A stretch of DNA of 64,000 nucleotides, taken from Myxococcales bacterium (GTDB lineage Bacteria > Myxococcota_A > Polyangia > Haliangiales > Haliangiaceae). Made by a program: the position numbers and the translations under genes. The notes below the pieces were generated by a model that was given only the letters and a program-made list of their open reading frames with translations, had not been told where the DNA came from and made no database searches. The stretch is from assembly GCA_016720595.1 (NCBI GenBank), contig JADKKI010000020.1, positions 1-64,000 on the forward strand. The letters run 5' to 3'. Positions 36,334 to 47,970 of this stretch are shown here, piece by piece. Every line of letters begins with the position of its first letter. The first letter of the stretch is position 1.

Positions 36334-37109
36334 CTGCGGATGTTCACCACGACCGTGACCCGAGAGCCGTCAGGCCTCTCGATGATTGCCTCGGCGTCGC
36401 GCACGTGGCGGAGCTTGCCGCTCAGCACCTCGGCCATCAGACACAGATCATGGGGCATGAACGTGCCGTCCATGCGGAACATCTTGAACGATCCGCAGAA
36501 CCGCTCGTCGGTCTCTCGGAGCGCTGGCGCTCGGCCCCAGAGGTCGGCCGCGTGCTGGTTGAACTTGAGGATCTCCCCCGTCACGTCGCAGGAGTAGACC
36601 GCCACAGGGCACAGGTCGAACAGCGTGCGATAGCGCTCCTCGCTCTCGCGTAGCTCGTCCGTCATCTCGTCCGCCCGGATCGTCGCGATCACCATTCGCT
36701 CGTTGGCTTCGCGCAGGTCGACGATCAACGTGTCGGTGTTCGCTCGCTCGCCGGTGAGATCGAGATCGGTGGCTTCACGTTCGGCCGCGACAAGGTCACT
36801 TCGAGATCTTCGACGCGCGGCGCGGACGTTGTGGAGCTCGGCGTTCTCCGCGGAACGCTCGGTCTCGCGAGCCGCCTGTGCCACCGCCTGGCTCTCGATG
36901 GCCTCGCTGTCCAGCGTCTCCCGGGCATCCGTGCTGGCGCGTTCGATGCGCAGGCTCACGTCGGTCTGATCGCGTTGCGGGTGCCGGTTGCGAACACCAT
37001 CCGCTGCGGAATGTGCCAGACGAGCGAGCACCTCGTCCGGCTTGCCCACCGCGGCGAGACAGCGGATCGTCTCGTCGTTGAGCTCGACGGTGATGCGGTG
37101 GTTGGCCAT
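36330..37109 (-). CDS. PAS sensor half of a split histidine kinase
   Basis: The 259-residue product begins with a ribbon-helix-like segment (HRITVELNDETIRCLAAVGK). A long Arg/Ala/Glu coiled-coil follows (about 60-140), then a PAS domain (ERYRTLFDLCPVAVYSCD, HAADLWGRAPALRETD) that is cut at VTVVVNIRR. The continuation VSDQRGEVTSAINCFYDI is in the next ORF. The stop overlaps the GTG start of the kinase half. There is no membrane segment, so it is a cytosolic sensor. Confidence 0.75.
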   Translation of the reverse strand: MANHRITVELNDETIRCLAAVGKPDEVLARLAHSAADGVRNRHPQRDQTDVSLRIERASTDARETLDSEAIESQAVAQAARETERSAENAELHNVRAARRRSRSDLVAAEREATDLDLTGERANTDTLIVDLREANERMVIATIRADEMTDELRESEERYRTLFDLCPVAVYSCDVTGEILKFNQHAADLWGRAPALRETDERFCGSFKMFRMDGTFMPHDLCLMAEVLSGKLRHVRDAEAIIERPDGSRVTVVVNIRR

Positions 37110-37262
37110 GGCTCGTCGGCCCCAACCTAAACATTTGTGGCGTTACGAATGCCACTGCAAACGGTGCATGTCGAGCGCGGGTACCGAGCGCCACGCGAGC
37201 GCCGGCGATTCGGAGTTCGCGCCGTCGAGTTGGCGAGGCGAGCGATAGGACGTCTGCTCATG

Positions 37263-37476
37263 TCATCCCGAGTCGCCCCTGCGCTGGGAGCGCGAGTGCC
37301 GGTGCAGGTCGATCGGCACCCCCCATCGCCAGATCAGGCCGAGCTCGAACGTGGTGTCGCTCTCCCAGCCCTGGACGTGGTCAGGGCGCGGCGGTATCCG
37401 CCACCGCAGCCCGCGAGGGTCATCGCGGTCGCGAGCGGCGCGAGCGTGATCCGCGACAGCACCAGACGATGCTAGC
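37263..37476 (-). pseudogene. Possible small lipoprotein remnant
   Basis: Minus-strand text RITLAPLATAMTLAGCGGGY resembles a lipoprotein signal with an LAGC lipobox. A coherent tail GWESDTTFELGLIWRWGVPI follows in another frame and ends at 37,263. One frameshift would join them into about 70 residues. The evidence is weak. Confidence 0.25.
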
Positions 37477-37495
37477 TCACGACGCTCGCGGTCGC

Positions 37496-37795
37496 TTACC
37501 TGCGGGCCGCCTGCCAGCGCTTTTCGAGAATGGCCCAGTTGAGGTTCGCGAAGAACGCGTCGATGTACTTCGCATGTGCCGCGCCGAAGTCGAGCGCGTA
37601 CGCGTGCTCGAACATGTCGAGGACGAAGATCGGTGTGCCCGCCGCGAGCGCCGACGCGTGACCGTTGGTGGCGACGATCCGTAGATCGTTGGTGAGTTGG
37701 GGACACGGCGATCACCACCCAGCCCGAGCCGCCACCGAGCGACATCGCCGTCGCTCGAAGCAGCTCTTCCCAACGGGCCGCCGATCCGAATCATC
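37496..37795 (-). pseudogene. 5'-truncated, frameshifted Fe/Mn superoxide dismutase
   Basis: The text FGSAARWEELLRATAMSLGG then GSGWVVIAVSP is followed, after a shift at a CCCC run near 37,700, by LTNDLRIVATNG, VLDMFEHAYALDF and AFFANLNWAILEKRW, ending at TAA 37,496. This is the C-terminal half of an Fe/Mn-SOD. The DxxxH metal ligands are present, but the N-terminal two histidine ligands are missing. The fragment begins three bases after the stop of the bacteriocin-like ORF, same strand, so the SOD 5' half has been lost or replaced at that point. Confidence 0.75.
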
Positions 37796-37802
37796 GGGCG
37801 GA

Positions 37803-38000
37803 TCAGTCCATGATCGAGGAGACCGCGGCGGCCACCCCGAGGCTGAACCCAATCGCCGGAGACAGTGCCGCGAGGCCAGCCCCGACGACCCAGCGCTCGG
37901 CGTTGCTCCAGTCGTCCCAGCCGCCACCGTCGACAGCCTCCATCTGGGCATCCGTGAGGGTGACGGTCATCGACAGATCATTCGTGTTGGTGTTGTTCAT
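37803..38000 (-). CDS. Double-glycine-leader bacteriocin-like peptide
   Basis: The 65-residue precursor has the leader MNNTNTNDLSMTVTLTDAQM, continuing EAVDGG: a textbook Gly-Gly leader with LTDxxMExVxGG before the cut. The core is about 39 residues: a Trp/Asp-rich start (GWDDWSNAERW), then a hydrophobic helix with small-residue motifs (GAGLAALSPAIGF). The leader family is normally cut and exported by peptidase-containing ABC transporters, but none is encoded nearby. GGTGAGG lies upstream of ATG 38000. It has no cysteine. The core resembles class II membrane-active peptides, yet it is acidic, so a signalling role is possible. Confidence 0.7.
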   Translation of the reverse strand: MNNTNTNDLSMTVTLTDAQMEAVDGGGWDDWSNAERWVVGAGLAALSPAIGFSLGVAAAVSSIMD

Positions 38001-38122
38001 GGTGCAGCCTCACCGAGCACACGCCGGGCCAGGATCGCGCCGCCTCCGCTCGGTCAGTTAGCCGGCGGGAGGTCCGTGGGTTGCGCTCCGAGCGCAGGGT
38101 AGCTGCGCTCCGAGCGCAGAGC

Positions 38123-38608
38123 TCAGCGCTGCCCGGGCTTCTTGAGCGTGAGGTCGAGCCCGCGCGCGAGCTCCTGGAGCTCCTCGTCTGTCAGATCCGC
38201 CTCGGGATGGGCGAGGCGGTAGCTGGTCGGTGGCATGCCCCGGGTCCGGACGGACAGGCTCGAGTAGCTCGCGAGAGCGAAGGGGATGTTCCACTCCGAG
38301 AAGTTGACCACGCTGCGCGCGGCCTCGACATCGCGCTGCACGACCCACGAGAACGGCGCGAGGTTCGCGTACCACGGCCACCGGGTCTCGTTGCTGTGAC
38401 AGTCGTAGCAGGCCCGCACGGTCAGCTCGCGCGTACGCGGCGAGTCCCAGACAGGCTCCTGGTTGATCGGCGGGTTCGAGTGCGTGCGTCCGTAGGGGAC
38501 GAGCTGCATGAGCCCGAACAGGACGACCAGCACGGCCAGGGTCACGAGGAATCCTTTGAGAAAGCGCCGCACGGTTGGTTGATACGCTCTTGATGCCGCC
38601 GCGAGCAC
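38123..38608 (-). CDS. Haem-binding domain (CxxCH) membrane-anchored protein
   Basis: The 161-residue product has one N-terminal membrane anchor (FLVTLAVLVVLFGLMQLVPY). A periplasmic domain follows with VRACYDCHSNETRWPWYANL, the single CxxCH and tryptophan pattern of haem-binding-domain proteins related to cytochrome c. It ends DLTDEELQELARGL. It is probably a periplasmic electron carrier or sensor. The start is GTG 38608, with GTG 38572 as an alternative closer to the anchor. Confidence 0.8.
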   Translation of the reverse strand: MLAAASRAYQPTVRRFLKGFLVTLAVLVVLFGLMQLVPYGRTHSNPPINQEPVWDSPRTRELTVRACYDCHSNETRWPWYANLAPFSWVVQRDVEAARSVVNFSEWNIPFALASYSSLSVRTRGMPPTSYRLAHPEADLTDEELQELARGLDLTLKKPGQR

Positions 38609-38621
38609 ACCAGGATGGTGT
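38607..38621. promoter_or_regulatory. ACACCAGGATGGTGT palindrome
   Basis: A perfect 6-bp inverted repeat with a three-base spacer lies at the 5' end of the haem-binding gene and about 115 bases upstream of the Cys-rich gene at 38,737. A related TGGTGTCA string recurs at 38,671-38,678. It may be an operator in the divergent region; this rests on pattern only. Confidence 0.35.
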
Positions 38622-38700
38622 CAAGTTGACGCAGGTGCACGCGGTTGGCCGCCGAGGCCCCCGGGCAGCTGTGGTGTCAGCTGCGTCACAGGAGGGTGCA

Positions 38701-38730
38701 TTGACACATCCGACCGAGGCCCACTACAAC
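38701..38730 (+). promoter_or_regulatory. Sigma-70-like promoter
   Basis: TTGACA at 38,701-38,706 and TACAAC at 38,725-38,730 are separated by 18 bases. The start codon GTG lies at 38,737, so transcription would begin at or near the start codon and the mRNA would be almost leaderless. Confidence 0.55.
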
Positions 38731-38736
38731 TGAACT

Positions 38737-39087
38737 GTGTCGGTCGGCCGTCTCGCGCTCTGGGTCACGACCGCGTTCGTCGCGCTCATCGTCGCGCTGG
38801 CGGTGCCGGTCTCCCAGCTGCGGCTGGTCTCCGAGACCAAGGCCTGCTGTTGCCCGGACCCGCGGAAGTGTCACTGCCCGGATCACAAGGGTGGCGATCC
38901 CGCGCAGGACACGATGCGCGCGTGTCACACCGAAGCGCGGCTGATCGTGAGCCCGGAGGCTCCAGCCGTGGCGGTGCCGTCGATCCTGATCGTGCCGGCG
39001 ACGGTCGTCTCGTTCGCCCCCGCGACGTTCTTACTGTCGTCGCCGCATGCACCTCCGCCGCCGGCTCGGCCGGACGCGCCCTCGTAA
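38737..39087 (+). CDS. Small Cys-rich membrane or secreted protein (CCCPDPRKCHC)
   Basis: The 116-residue product has an N-terminal membrane segment (LALWVTTAFVALIVALAVPV). A Cys/His cluster follows (CCCPDPRKCHCPDHKGG, then CHTEA), then a hydrophobic region (VPSILIVPATVVSFAPATFLL) and a Pro tail. The cluster could bind Cu or Zn in the periplasm. It sits upstream of a small lipoprotein and convergent with the CDF/Czc genes, consistent with a metal role. No family name is known to me. Confidence 0.6.
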   Translation: MSVGRLALWVTTAFVALIVALAVPVSQLRLVSETKACCCPDPRKCHCPDHKGGDPAQDTMRACHTEARLIVSPEAPAVAVPSILIVPATVVSFAPATFLLSSPHAPPPPARPDAPS

Positions 39088-39179
39088 CGCCCACCCGCGA
39101 CGAGGTCGAAGTTCCGTTCACGGCGAGCGCACGCCTTCGTGCGTGTGTTCGCGTTCCCATGTTCTCGGAGGTCTTGATC

Positions 39180-39500
39180 ATGCGCGTTCTCACTCTCTGT
39201 CTTGCTTCATTGCTTGGGCTCTCGTTCGGCTGCGACGACCACAACCACGATGCCGAACCCTTCGGCACGCTCCAGGCCTGTGTGGATGACCACGTCAACG
39301 GTGCCGAGGGCTTCGCGCCCGACAAGGCCGTCACGATCTGCTGCCTCGACCATCCGATCGGGGGCGCCGCGGTCAACACGGTCTGCACGGATACGCAGGC
39401 AGGGTGCGAGGCGTACGTCGATGCGCAGCTCGACACGATCGCGAGTGCCGCGCAGATCACCGCGGGGTGCGCGGACTATCTCGTCCAGCGCCAGAACTGA
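39180..39500 (+). CDS. Small Cys-rich lipoprotein
   Basis: The 106-residue product has a lipoprotein signal (LTLCLASLLGLSFGC) followed by DDHNHDAEP. A compact domain comes next with paired cysteines (LQACVDD, ICCLDHP, TVCTDTQAGC, TAGCADYL). GGAGG lies just upstream of ATG 39180. The DHNHD segment right after the lipid anchor could bind metal. It follows the CCCPD gene on the same strand and converges on the CDF gene. Confidence 0.7.
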   Translation: MRVLTLCLASLLGLSFGCDDHNHDAEPFGTLQACVDDHVNGAEGFAPDKAVTICCLDHPIGGAAVNTVCTDTQAGCEAYVDAQLDTIASAAQITAGCADYLVQRQN

Positions 39501-39537
39501 GGCGATCGGGTCCGCGCCCCCGCGCCTGTGGACGCCC

Positions 39538-40501
39538 TCAGAGCGACTCGGCGGATGCCTGCGCGCACGGGGTACCCTCGCAGTCCTCGAGCTGGATCGT
39601 GATGTGGTGGATCGAGAACCGGTCCTCGAGCTCGTGCTGGAGCCTGGCCAGGAACGCGGGCGGAGCCGCCGGCCAGGGCAGGACGAGGTGCACCGTGAGC
39701 GCGACCTCGGTGGTGCTCATCGACCACACGTGCAGATCGTGCACCGCGCGCACCTCGGGCAGCGCGCCGAGATACGCCTCGACGGCCTCGGCATCGACGT
39801 GAGCGGGGACGGCATCGAGGAGCAGATCGAGGGCCTCACGCAGGAGGCGCCAGGTGCCGACCAGGATCACGACCGAGACCAGGAGGCTGGTGGCCGGGTC
39901 GATCCAGGACCAGCCGGTCTGCCACACCACGATGCCGGCGATCACCACGCCTGCCGAGACCGCCGCGTCGGCGACGAGGTGGAGGAATGCGCCGCGCACG
40001 TTGATGTCTTTCTCGCGACCCTTCGCGAACATCATCGCCGCGAGGCCGTTGAGAGCGACGCCGATCGCAGCCACGATCGCGACGAGCCCGCCATCCACTG
40101 GGTGCGGATCGCCGAGGCGATGGATCGCCTCCCACACCACGCCTCCGACGGCGAACAGGACGAGGCCGCCGTTGGCGAGCGCGGCGAAGATCGTGGTGCG
40201 GCGCAGGCCATAGGTGCGACGTGCCGTGCGAGCGCGCTTCGCGAGCACGGTCGCGCCCCACGCCATCGCGAGACCGAGAACGTCGCCCAGGTTGTGCGCC
40301 GCATCGGCGAGCAGCGCCGTCGAGTGCGCGGCGATGCCCGCGATGATCCCGATGACGACGAAGATGATGTTGAGCCCGATGCCGACGGCGAACGCGCGAG
40401 TCAGGCGATCCGGTGGTGCGTGATGGCCGTGAGCGTGACCACCGCCATGCTGGGCATGGGCGTGGTCCTCCCGAGCGTCATGATCGCGCTCGTCGTGGTG
40501 G

Positions 40502-40512
<11 letters not shown>
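39538..40512 (-). CDS. czcD: Cation diffusion facilitator (CzcD/ZnT-type) efflux protein
   Basis: The 324-residue inner-membrane protein starts with a His-rich segment (HDHH, HAHAQHGGGHAHGHH) and has six helices. The transport-site motifs are HNLGD in helix 2 and HLVAD in helix 5 (HxxxD pairs). The C-terminal cytoplasmic ferredoxin-like domain has VHDLHVWSM. The family exchanges Zn, Co or Cd for protons. Its start overlaps the end of the RND pump gene by 11 bases, so it is the last gene of a five-gene export operon. Confidence 0.93.
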
Positions 40513-43630
<3,118 letters not shown>

Positions 43631-43631
43631 C

Positions 43632-44780
43632 TCAGTCCTCCTCGCCGAACGTGGACTTGAGGGCGAGGCTCTTCAACGTGAACAGGCCCGCGGTGGCGAT
43701 CCGGTCGCCGGGCTTCAGGCCCTTCGCGATCTCGACCTTGCCTTCGTACGCATGGCCAAGCTCGACGGAGCGGACCTCGAACTCGCGCTTGCCGACCTCG
43801 ACGAACACCACCGGGCGCTCCTCGATCGACGTCACCGCGCCGGTGGGGACCACGGGCAGCGGCGCCATCGTCACGGGGTCCGGGATGATCACGGTCACCG
43901 TTCCGAACAGCCCGATCTTGAGGCGCGCGTCTTGATCGTCGATCGTGATGCGGGCGAGCACGGCACGCGCGATCGGTTCGACCTGGCGGCCGATCGTGAT
44001 CACCTTGCCGGGGAACTCGAGGTCGGGGTACGCGTCGAGCCGAACCGCGGCCCCGGCCCCTTCGTGCACGCGGATCAGATCGTGCTCGAACAGCCGCGCC
44101 AGGAAGATCGCGTGGTCGAGATCGACGATCTCGGCGACCACGTGATCGGCCCCGACGGGCTGCCCGACCACGCCGTCGCGTTTGATCACGACACCCGCGA
44201 ACGGTGCGCGGATCTGGAGCCTCGCCGTCGCGCCACCACCGCCACCGATGCTCGCCAGCGTCTGGCGCGCCGCGGAGACGTCGGCGTCGAGCACGCTCGC
44301 CTCGGCGCGAGCGGTCTCGAGATCCTGCACGGATGCGGTGCCCGCTTCGACCAGCTTGGCCAGGCGATCGACCCGCTTGTGGGCCGCCTCGGCGCGCGTG
44401 CTGGTGGAGGTCAGCTCGGCGCGGATGCGCGCGACCTCGCTCGATTCGATCGACGCGAGCACATCCCCGGCGGCGACCCGCTGCCCCTCCTGGAACCTCA
44501 GCTCGACGAGACGGCCCGCGACGCGAACGGGGACCTTGGCCATCCGATCCGGGTCGGCCGCGACCTCGCCGATCAGCTCGACCGTCGCCGGGAGGGTGGT
44601 CATCTCGACCGCCGCCACCTGGACGCCGGAGTCCGCGATCACGCGCTCGGAGAGCGAGATCTTCTGGGGCGCCTCGGGCTGCTCGATTGCCTCGGGTAGG
44701 GCCTCGGGCTTCGCCTCGGGGGTGGGAGCGGAGCCGTTGCCGCAGGCAACGAGGCACGCGAGCCAGAGCATCGCCTTCAT
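43632..44780 (-). CDS. czcB: RND periplasmic adaptor (CzcB family)
   Basis: The roughly 382-residue product has a lipoprotein signal (MLWLACLVACGNG) and a Pro/Glu linker, then an adaptor fold: barrel-sandwich halves (VAGRLVELRFQEGQRVAAGD, APFAGVVIKRDGVVGQPVG), an alpha hairpin (about 120-190) and the C-terminal beta-barrel region. It links the pump to the outer-membrane channel. ATG 44780 is preferred over 44822 because it fits the signal and gives an ATGA overlap with the CzcC stop. Confidence 0.92.
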   Translation of the reverse strand: MKAMLWLACLVACGNGSAPTPEAKPEALPEAIEQPEAPQKISLSERVIADSGVQVAAVEMTTLPATVELIGEVAADPDRMAKVPVRVAGRLVELRFQEGQRVAAGDVLASIESSEVARIRAELTSTSTRAEAAHKRVDRLAKLVEAGTASVQDLETARAEASVLDADVSAARQTLASIGGGGGATARLQIRAPFAGVVIKRDGVVGQPVGADHVVAEIVDLDHAIFLARLFEHDLIRVHEGAGAAVRLDAYPDLEFPGKVITIGRQVEPIARAVLARITIDDQDARLKIGLFGTVTVIIPDPVTMAPLPVVPTGAVTSIEERPVVFVEVGKREFEVRSVELGHAYEGKVEIAKGLKPGDRIATAGLFTLKSLALKSTFGEED

Positions 44781-46012
44781 GGCTTCACCTCCATGGTGGT
44801 GGCCAGGGCCAGATCTGCCCACGCCTCCACGAGTGCGAGGCGCGCATCGAGGAACGAGATCCGCGAGGCGATCAGGTCTCGCTGTGTGGTGGTCAGCTCG
44901 ACGAACTCGAGCCCACCCTTTGCGAACGCGTCCTGCGCTGCGGCGAGGTTCTCGTCGAGGCGCTCGGTGACCGCCTTGTCGAAGCCGGCCACCGCGTCGC
45001 GGGCGCGCTGATAGTTGTCGACCGCGAGGCGCACCGCGCGCTCGACCTCCACACGGACGTACGTGCGCTCGAGCTCGGCACGCCGGGCGCCGATCCGCGC
45101 GGCCTCCCGCTCGCCTTGATTGCGGGCCCGGAGCGCGAGCGGCATCGAGATCGAGCCGAGGATCGCGTGTGCACCATCGGGGTCCGGTGCGTACGCATAG
45201 GTGAGACCGATCGTGAGATCCGGGGTGCCGCGCGCATCCGCGTCGGAGATCCGCGCGTGCGCGACCTTCGAGAGGCTGTCGATCGTGACCACCTCGGGGT
45301 GCTCGCGGAGCGCACGTACCACCAGCGCATCGGCGGACTCTGCGAGCGCCGGCAGATCCGCGACCGTGCCGACGGGATCCGGTTGGTCTCGTGGTCCCGC
45401 GCCGATCGCGGTGGCCAGCGCATTCCGGGCGGCGGCGTATTCAGCAGCGGTGGCGATCCGCTCCTGCGTGGCGCGGCCGGCCTCGGCGACCACCACGTTG
45501 ACCCGCAGCTTCGTGGTGCCGCCGGCCTGCGCGCTGTTCTGCATCGCTCCGGCGAGCGCGGTCGCGAGCCTCTCGACCTCGACGCGCGTCGCCAGCCGAT
45601 CCCGCACCACGATCGCACGCTCGAACGCGCGCCAGGTCTCGACCCGTGCACGCAGCAGCTCGGCGCGCCTGGACAGCTCCGTACCGAGGAGCTGCGCGCG
45701 CGCGACCTCGACCCGGGCGTCGCGCTTGCCGCCGCGCTCGATCGTCTGCGAGAGCCCGATCTGCAGCTGGAGCGCCGCGCCGCCGCCTCCGAGCTGGGGG
45801 CCGGCGGCCGCGGAGAGCTCGGGGTTGTAGCGTGGCAACGCGGCCCCGCGCGCGTCGGCGTGCGCCGCGTCGAGGTCGAGTGCGGTCAGCTCGATGCTCG
45901 GCCGGTGGGCGGCGCGGTCGAGGGCTTGGTCGATCGTGATCGGTTCTGCGCGCGTGGCCGTTGCGAGACCCAAGGTCCCGACAACGGCGAGCGCCGTGGT
46001 CGTCTTGTACAC
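44777..46012 (-). CDS. czcC: RND outer-membrane channel (CzcC/TolC family)
   Basis: The 411-residue product has a signal peptide (TTALAVVGTLGLATATRA) and two TolC-type repeats rich in long helices (ITIDQALDRAAHRPSIELTA; VRALREHPEVVTIDSL). It forms the trimeric exit duct for the Czc pump. The start is GTG 46012 with GGAAGGA six bases upstream. It is followed by czcB with a four-base overlap. Confidence 0.9.
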   Translation of the reverse strand: MYKTTTALAVVGTLGLATATRAEPITIDQALDRAAHRPSIELTALDLDAAHADARGAALPRYNPELSAAAGPQLGGGGAALQLQIGLSQTIERGGKRDARVEVARAQLLGTELSRRAELLRARVETWRAFERAIVVRDRLATRVEVERLATALAGAMQNSAQAGGTTKLRVNVVVAEAGRATQERIATAAEYAAARNALATAIGAGPRDQPDPVGTVADLPALAESADALVVRALREHPEVVTIDSLSKVAHARISDADARGTPDLTIGLTYAYAPDPDGAHAILGSISMPLALRARNQGEREAARIGARRAELERTYVRVEVERAVRLAVDNYQRARDAVAGFDKAVTERLDENLAAAQDAFAKGGLEFVELTTTQRDLIASRISFLDARLALVEAWADLALATTMEVKP

Positions 46013-46075
46013 GTGTGTCCTTCCGGGGCATCGCGCGATGCCCGCGTCTGAGCGGTTCCGAGGTGGAAGGTCAGC

Positions 46076-46375
46076 TCAGGCGATCGGAGGACGCGTCGTG
46101 GGAGCCGGGACGAGCTGGCCGTCCCCGGTGGTTGGTGCCGGCAGGTCGACGGTGCGGCTCGAGAACTCGATCGCGCGCACCTCGAACACCGGCGTCGGCG
46201 TGGTCTTCAGCGAGTGCCACGCACACGTGCAGGTCGGGCACGAGGGAGGGCACTGCTTGCCCTCGCCGTTGTCCGCGCCTTCGTCGGCGCACTCGGTGTC
46301 GTCACTCTCGGGCAGGAGCCCCGTCGTGTTGCCCACGACGAGGACCGCCAGAAAGATGAACACGACGCGCCACAC
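46076..46375 (-). CDS. Small Cys-rich periplasmic protein leading the czc operon
   Basis: The 99-residue product has an N-terminal hydrophobic signal (VVFIFLAVLVVGNTTGLL). An acidic stretch follows, then CPPSCPTCTCAWHS, a tight Cys/His cluster, and a Pro/Thr tail. Its place directly before czcC is that of CzcI-type regulators or periplasmic metal chaperones in RND operons, but the sequence is not CzcI. The start is GTG 46375; the ribosome-binding site is not convincing. Confidence 0.6.
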   Translation of the reverse strand: MWRVVFIFLAVLVVGNTTGLLPESDDTECADEGADNGEGKQCPPSCPTCTCAWHSLKTTPTPVFEVRAIEFSSRTVDLPAPTTGDGQLVPAPTTRPPIA

Positions 46376-46457
46376 GCACGCCAGGCTAGCAACTCTCGTG
46401 GTTCCTGACCAGCGCCCGCGCCGTGACGCTACACTTCGGATCGGTAGACCCATCCCG

Positions 46458-47519
46458 ATGTCCGACCCCAAGCGCACGTCGAACCCGATCGCCACTGGCG
46501 TCGCCCTCGCTGTCGTCGCGGCGATCGCGTTCGGCGTCACCACGCCGATCGTCGCGTGGGCCGGCCGCGCGCTGGGACCGTTCTCCACCGCGGCCCTGCT
46601 GTACGCCGGTGCGGCGGCTGCGGCGTTGCTGTCGCGGGTGTTCGCCGCGGCATCGCAGGCGCCGCTTCGGCGCTCCGATCTCGGACGAGTCCTGCTCGTC
46701 GCGGTGGTCGGTGGTGCGATCGCGCCGACCCTGCTCGCGTGGGGCCTCCAGCGCTCCGGCGCCACCCTCGGCGCGTTGCTCCTGAACCTCGAGGCGGTGT
46801 TCACGGTGCTGCTCGCACGTGCGGTCTACCGCGAGCCGATCGGAGCGCGCGTGGCGGTCGCCGTGGTGGCGATGGTCCTCGGTGGAGTCGCGCTCACGCT
46901 CGAGGCGTGGCAAGGCGCGAGCTGGGGCTTGCTCGGCGTGCTCGCGGTCGCGGGTGCGACAGCGGCGTGGGCCACGGACAACACGCTCACGCGCCCGCTG
47001 GCCGAGCGCGATCCGCTCGACGTGGTGGCTGCGAAGGGCGGCATCGGTGCCGCGATCACGGGGGCGGTCGCATTGGCGATCGGCGAGCCGCTGCCGGCGC
47101 TCGTGCCGATGCTCGCGCTCCTCGCGTGCGGTGCGACCGGCTATGGCCTCAGCCTGCGGCTCTATCTCCTCGCACAACGTCGGATCGGTGCGGGCCGCAC
47201 CGGCTCGGTGTTCGCGCTCGCGCCGTTCATCGGCGCGGGGCTCGCCTATGCGCTCGGCGACCGTCACCCGAGCGCGTGGACGGTGGGGGCGGTCGCGCTG
47301 TTCGGGTGGGGCGTCTATCTCCACGCGACCGAGCGCCACGCGCACGGGCACGTTCACGAGCCGGTCGAACACGATCACGTGCACCGGCACGACGATCCGC
47401 ACCACTCGCACGAGCACGACCCGCCCGTGGTGGGCGAGCACGCTCATCCGCATCGCCACGATCGGATCGAGCACGATCACGAGCACGCGCCCGACGTGCA
47501 TCATCACCACGTGCACTGA
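46458..47519 (+). CDS. EamA/DMT-family transporter with His-rich tail
   Basis: The 353-residue product has ten helices in two EamA repeats (ALAVVAAIAFGVTTPIVAWA, LGALLLNLEAVFTVLLARAV, IGAGRTGSVFALAPFIGAGL). It then has an exceptional C-terminal cytoplasmic tail of about 70 residues with some 28 histidines (HAHGHVH, HDDPHHSHEHD, HHHHVH). DMT transporters usually export metabolites; the His tail suggests binding of Zn, Ni or Co. It is divergent from the czc operon, about 80 bases from the CzcI-like gene. The start is ATG 46458. Confidence 0.88.
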   Translation: MSDPKRTSNPIATGVALAVVAAIAFGVTTPIVAWAGRALGPFSTAALLYAGAAAAALLSRVFAAASQAPLRRSDLGRVLLVAVVGGAIAPTLLAWGLQRSGATLGALLLNLEAVFTVLLARAVYREPIGARVAVAVVAMVLGGVALTLEAWQGASWGLLGVLAVAGATAAWATDNTLTRPLAERDPLDVVAAKGGIGAAITGAVALAIGEPLPALVPMLALLACGATGYGLSLRLYLLAQRRIGAGRTGSVFALAPFIGAGLAYALGDRHPSAWTVGAVALFGWGVYLHATERHAHGHVHEPVEHDHVHRHDDPHHSHEHDPPVVGEHAHPHRHDRIEHDHEHAPDVHHHHVH

Positions 47520-47612
47520 GAGCTGGGCGTGGGTCGCCGTGATCCAGCCCGCATGTCCCGGCGCGAATTCCTGTCACACTATCTCCGTCCGCCGCCTACA
47601 CCGAAGAAGACC

Positions 47613-47970
47613 ATGATGAAGCTGTTGACCCTGATCCTCCCGCTCGCGTGCGTCTCGTTCAGCGGCGTCGCCCTCGGCCGACGCTCCGGCCAAGCGGCCG
47701 GCCCGGATCGAGATCTCGGTCACCAAGCGCGGCTTCGAACCGGAGACCATCAACGTCCCCGCCAAGCAGCCGGTGACGCTGGTGTTCACGCGCAAGACCG
47801 AACAGACCTGCGCGAAGTCCGTGGTGGTGACCCTGGACGATGGCAAGAAGGTCGAGCGGGATCTTCCGCTCGACAAGCCCGTCGAGATCTCGATGACGTT
47901 CCCGAAGGCCGGCAAGCTCGGCTACGCCTGCAGCATGAACATGGTCAAGGGCGTCATCGTCGTACAGTAG
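47613..47970 (+). pseudogene. Cupredoxin-domain protein, one frameshift
   Basis: A signal peptide (LLTLILPLACVSFSGVALG) from ATG 47613 is followed, after a shift near 47,675, by RIEISVTKRGFEPETINVPA then TLVFTRKTEQTCAKSV and GKLGYACSMNMVKGVIVVQ. This is the short cupredoxin-like domain with Cys near the strand pair and the CSMNMVKG copper loop, seen in periplasmic copper carriers linked to efflux genes. It ends at 47,970. One inserted or missing base makes the difference between a working gene and this one. It lies 94 bases after the His-tailed transporter, same strand. Confidence 0.75.
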
